In this document: piece by piece, positions 6,376 through 8,770 of the stretch
Numbering within the stretch: position 1 is the stretch's first letter
Layout of the letters: every line of letters starts with the position of its first letter
From: an uncultured Lachnospiraceae bacterium
GTDB taxonomy: Bacteria > Bacillota > Clostridia > Lachnospirales > Lachnospiraceae
Direction of reading: 5' to 3'
Assembly: GCA_910586275.1 (NCBI GenBank)
Contig: CAJUIM010000137.1
Location: 1 to 8,770, forward strand
DNA length: 8,770 nucleotides
The notes under the pieces: generated by a model
What the model saw: the letters and a program-made list of their open reading frames with translations, nothing else
What the model was told of the DNA's origin: nothing
Database searches by the model: none
Position numbers and translations under genes: made by a program

Positions 6376-6416
6376 TTTCTTTCCCGTATTCCAAAGACCC
6401 GGCAAACCTCCTGGCC

Positions 6417-7883
6417 CTACAGAAGCGGAGACAGGAGCCGGCATACTTGTTCCTTAAACCGGATGAGCAGCGATCTGCCCATGTAGACATTCTTTGTGAT
6501 CTGTTTGGAAACCTTCAGGTCTTCCTCAAAAATCTCCCGCATCTTCCGCGCCATTTCTTCATTATAAATTACCGCATTCACCTCAAAATTCAAGGCAAAG
6601 CTGCGGATGTCCATATTTGCCGTCCCATAGCAGAGCACCTTATCGTCCACCACCATGCCTTTGGCATGCAGGAACCCGTTATTGTAAGTATAGCATTTCG
6701 CTCCCTCCATCACCAAGTCGCCGATATAAGAGTAAGTCGCCCAGTATACAAACGGATGATCCGGCTTACAGGGAATCATCACATTCACTTCGATTCCCGA
6801 ATGCACCGCTATCATCAGTGCCGACAGAATCGCCTCATCAGGAATGAAATACGGTGTCTGAATATAAATACACTTCTTTGCTTTCCCGATCATCCTTAAA
6901 TAATTGTCCCTGATATTGCAGCGTCTGGAATCCGGCCCGCTGGAAACAATCTGCACTTCGCAATGCTGACCGGACTCCGCCGCCTCATGACGCATATATT
7001 TATCCGTAAGGAACAGATTTTCTTTGGAAGCATAGTTCCAGTCCAACGCAAACCGAAGCCCTAAAGAAGCGACTGCCGAACCGGTTATGCGCAGATGGGT
7101 ATCCCTCCAATACCCAAACCTGTCGTCCATGCCGATATATTCCTTCCCGATATTAAATCCCCCCACATAACCTACCTTTCCGTCAATCACTACAATCTTC
7201 CTATGATTCCGGTAATTTATCCTCAGATGCAGCCTGCGCAGCAATGCAGGGAAAAACTCCGAAGTTTTAATTCCCTGCCTGTTCAGATCCTTCCAGCAGC
7301 TCTTCTTCACCGACCGGCCGCCCATGCCGTCATATAGGATGCGCACTTCTACCCCCGCCGCCGCTTTTTTCACCAGCACATCTTTGATTCTCCGGAACAG
7401 CACATCATTTTTAATGATATAATACTGCACATGAATATACTGCTCCGCCTGCTCCATATCCGCAATCAGCGCATCGAACTTCCTGACTCCGTCCGTGAAA
7501 AACGTAATGTCATTGTCGTCCGTCAGCATTGCCCCCGAGGCCCCAAGGTTATACATGACCAAATCCGAGTATTCCTCTATTTCCGTGCTTTTGTTCCCCC
7601 ACCTTTTATTCTGCAGCCAATATTCCTGCTTTCGTATGGCCTCGTTCAGATTATCCTCTATCTCCTTAATGCGGAACATCTTCTTTTTGTGCATGTCGGT
7701 TCCGAGGAACAGATAAAAAACAAATCCGATAATAGGGAGAAAATAGAGCAAAAGCAGCCATGTCCACACCGACTGCGGCTCCCTCCTCTGAAAAAAGATA
7801 ATAATGACTGCCAATATAAAATTAATGAATATAAGATGGCTGAAAATAAATTCCATGCCCCCGTGAAGTTCTTCCCAAATCAT
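6417..7883 (-). CDS. cls: Cardiolipin synthase (two-TM, phospholipase D superfamily)
   Basis: Membrane enzyme predicted to condense two phosphatidylglycerol molecules into cardiolipin and glycerol. Two N-terminal membrane segments (about 11-31 and 39-61) precede two PLD domains. The HKD motifs are NHRKIVVIDGKVGYVGG (His227, Lys229, Asp234) and HAKGMVVDDKVLCYGTANMD (His406, Lys408, Asp413). The 488-residue length and the RREPQSVWTWLLLLYFLP N-terminal pattern are typical of Firmicutes Cls. The ATG at 7883 was chosen because GGAGTGGGAG lies just upstream; ATG codons at 7913 and 7856 in the same frame are possible but less well placed. It has its own sigma-A-like promoter. No terminator is seen in the 93 bp before vanR, so some transcripts may run into vanRS. 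Cardiolipin content is known to affect responses to membrane-active antibiotics, but a functional link with the van genes is only inferred from position. Confidence 0.93.
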   Translation of the reverse strand: MIWEELHGGMEFIFSHLIFINFILAVIIIFFQRREPQSVWTWLLLLYFLPIIGFVFYLFLGTDMHKKKMFRIKEIEDNLNEAIRKQEYWLQNKRWGNKSTEIEEYSDLVMYNLGASGAMLTDDNDITFFTDGVRKFDALIADMEQAEQYIHVQYYIIKNDVLFRRIKDVLVKKAAAGVEVRILYDGMGGRSVKKSCWKDLNRQGIKTSEFFPALLRRLHLRINYRNHRKIVVIDGKVGYVGGFNIGKEYIGMDDRFGYWRDTHLRITGSAVASLGLRFALDWNYASKENLFLTDKYMRHEAAESGQHCEVQIVSSGPDSRRCNIRDNYLRMIGKAKKCIYIQTPYFIPDEAILSALMIAVHSGIEVNVMIPCKPDHPFVYWATYSYIGDLVMEGAKCYTYNNGFLHAKGMVVDDKVLCYGTANMDIRSFALNFEVNAVIYNEEMARKMREIFEEDLKVSKQITKNVYMGRSLLIRFKEQVCRLLSPLL

Positions 7884-7948
7884 AATTCTCCCACTCCTAC
7901 GCCTTCCGGCCATACCCCTTTACTGACTCTCCTGTTTTTAATCTCCCC

Positions 7949-7977
7949 ATTATATATCATTCCCTTTTTTTCTTCAA
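7949..7977 (-). promoter_or_regulatory. Sigma-A promoter of cls
   Basis: The minus strand reads TTGAAG (7977-7972), a 17-bp A-rich spacer, then a perfect TATAAT (7954-7949). The expected start is near 7942, giving a leader of about 60 nt to the ATG at 7883. No operator is evident. Confidence 0.8.
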
Positions 7978-7989
7978 TAAAAGATATGG

Positions 7990-8094
7990 TAATTTTATGA
8001 AAATGGTACTTGGCCGGATTGCCGTCCGCTCATTCACTGTCCCCCGGGATTTTATGCGCCGCATGCAGGAGAGCACAGGCTGTGCCCGCGCAGC
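7990..8094. other. Intergenic stretch between the terminator and the cls promoter
   Basis: No gene is seen. The part at 8041-8094 is GC-rich, unlike the AT-rich promoter next to it. It contains the dyads ATGCGCCGCAT (around 8054) and GCACAGGCTGTGC (around 8073). These have single-base centres, so they would suit a protein-binding site rather than an RNA hairpin. No matching copy was found near other promoters here. Confidence 0.3.
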
Positions 8095-8134
8095 AAAAAA
8101 GAGACCGCCTCCGTTTCACCGGCAGTCTCTTTTT
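8095..8134 (-). terminator. Intrinsic terminator of the small membrane-protein gene
   Basis: On the minus strand an A-run leads into GAGACTGCC, an 11-nt loop, and GGCGGTCTC, followed by a run of six T. The stem is 9 bp with one T-G wobble and is extended by the A/T runs. It begins about 22 nt after the stop codon at 8157. The flanking A-run and T-run make it potentially bidirectional, although no plus-strand gene is seen. Confidence 0.9.
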
Positions 8135-8156
8135 CTGATTCGCACGATCCGTTTCT

Positions 8157-8633
8157 TTACTTAATCGGTTTTGCCCCGGCTTTCTCCTGTGCACGTTCCA
8201 ACGCCTGCCGGAAGCGGCTCTTCTTTTTCTGCGGTACCGCCAGCGGTTTTCCGTGAAGCCCTTTCACGCTAGTAATGTAAATACCGCTGACGGTGGCTTT
8301 CACTTCTTTCTTCACAGGAATGATATCAAAAATCTTCTCATCGCTTACCAAAGACATAATCTGCGGTCCGACTTTTGCCTTGACAATGGGCAGTTTCGAA
8401 CGGCGGAGCAATTTAGGCGTCTGGGCAATCACCGCCTGCGGAAGCCCCGAATCCTTTATCTTCATCCGCTTTTTGTCAATAATCAGCATGGTAACTGTCT
8501 GCTTCATCGCTTCCATCTGCTCTTGCTGCTCTGCCTGCTTCTTCTGTGCTTTTCGGCCGAGGAAATAAAGTACGACAACGGCTATGAGCAGCACTGCCAA
8601 TACCACCAATAATATAATTGTTCCTGTACTCAC
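8157..8633 (-). CDS. Small membrane-anchored protein of unknown function
   Basis: I do not recognise a named family. The 158-residue product has one N-terminal membrane segment (about 5-25, rich in Leu/Val/Ile), then a charged Gln/Lys/Glu-rich stretch likely to form a coiled coil (27-46). A compact basic region follows (47-121) containing TVTMLIIDKKRMKIKD, LLRRSKLPIVKAKVGP and a short hydrophobic SGIYI. The tail (134-158) is lysine/arginine-rich. This suggests a single-pass protein with a positively charged domain, most likely cytoplasmic by the positive-inside rule. The start is GTG at 8633, with GGAGG 6 nt upstream; no ATG in frame fits. It has its own promoter and terminator and so is a monocistronic unit separate from cls and the van genes. 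The good promoter, ribosome binding site and terminator show it is a real gene. Confidence 0.85.
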   Translation of the reverse strand: MSTGTIILLVVLAVLLIAVVVLYFLGRKAQKKQAEQQEQMEAMKQTVTMLIIDKKRMKIKDSGLPQAVIAQTPKLLRRSKLPIVKAKVGPQIMSLVSDEKIFDIIPVKKEVKATVSGIYITSVKGLHGKPLAVPQKKKSRFRQALERAQEKAGAKPIK

Positions 8634-8639
8634 AACATA

Positions 8640-8644
8640 CCTCC
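8640..8644 (-). promoter_or_regulatory. Ribosome binding site supporting a GTG start
   Basis: GGAGG on the minus strand lies 6 nt before the GTG at 8633. A nearby ATG (8638) is out of frame and meets a stop after two codons, so the GTG is the start. Confidence 0.75.
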
Positions 8645-8669
8645 GATTTTCCTGACTTTTGTATTACTA

Positions 8670-8698
8670 ATTGTAGCATTCTTTTCCAAATAAGGCAA
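8670..8698 (-). promoter_or_regulatory. Sigma-A promoter of the small membrane-protein gene
   Basis: The minus strand reads TTGCCT (8698-8693), a 17-bp spacer, then TACAAT (8675-8670), with TGC directly before the -10 giving an extended -10. The expected start is about 8663, roughly 30 nt ahead of the GTG. Upstream of this (8699-8770) the sequence is AT-rich toward the edge and no gene is visible. Confidence 0.8.
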
Positions 8699-8770
8699 GA
8701 ACAGATTCTGCAGGCCCCAGGGCAACAGCATTTACTTTTCAGGTGAGAACAAAATTTTTAAAAACAACTC

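Noticed and set aside
7431..8000. A 189-codon plus-strand frame over the 5' end of cls and its promoter
   Set aside because: No recognisable protein features, and it overlaps a clear gene and promoter on the other strand.
8041..8094. GC-rich dyads ATGCGCCGCAT and GCACAGGCTGTGC as RNA hairpins or an attachment site
   Set aside because: Centres are single bases, too tight for RNA loops, and no second copy, integrase or tRNA is present.
1..8770. Mobile-element borders, CRISPR arrays, tRNA or rRNA genes
   Set aside because: No transposase or integrase reading frame, no regularly spaced repeats and no cloverleaf-like or rRNA sequence were recognised on either strand.

Overview
All recognised genes are on the minus strand, so transcription runs from high to low coordinates. 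The content fits a low-mobility chromosomal segment of a gut Clostridia bacterium, most likely Lachnospiraceae. That placement is inferred from the moderate GC content, strong AGGAGG-type ribosome binding sites, sigma-A promoters, a two-TM clostridial cardiolipin synthase, and a VanG-type cluster like those known in Clostridioides and other anaerobic Firmicutes. No transposase, integrase, tRNA, rRNA or CRISPR array is visible.

Layout in transcription order: (1) 8633-8157, a small unrecognised membrane-anchored protein with its own sigma-A promoter and a strong intrinsic terminator; (2) 7883-6417, cardiolipin synthase (cls) behind a good sigma-A promoter and with no obvious terminator after it; (3) 6323-5625 and 5632-4433, overlapping vanR and vanS, a two-component system; (4) a 161-bp regulatory gap with two tandem 11-bp VanR-like boxes, an extended -10 and a 17-bp perfect hairpin; (5) 4271-3219 vanG (D-Ala-D-Ser ligase), 3222-2458 vanXY (D,D-dipeptidase/carboxypeptidase) and 2332-170 vanT (membrane serine racemase); (6) 169-1, a non-coding tail.

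How the genes work together: VanT supplies D-Ser, VanG joins it to D-Ala, and VanXY removes competing D-Ala-D-Ala dipeptide and pentapeptide ends. Peptidoglycan precursors then end in D-Ala-D-Ser, which binds vancomycin weakly. VanS/VanR sense the drug or cell-wall stress and are predicted to switch on vanG-vanXY-vanT. The set is the minimal five-gene VanG layout; vanU, vanY and vanW of the enterococcal vanG operon are absent. All five genes appear intact, but such clusters can be silent or give only low-level resistance, so phenotype cannot be read from this window.

The most interesting part is the vanS-vanG junction. The VanR boxes overlap the vanS stop codon, and the predicted transcription start falls inside the hairpin. 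The vanG mRNA would therefore begin with a stable stem-loop, while read-through from vanS would carry the complete one.
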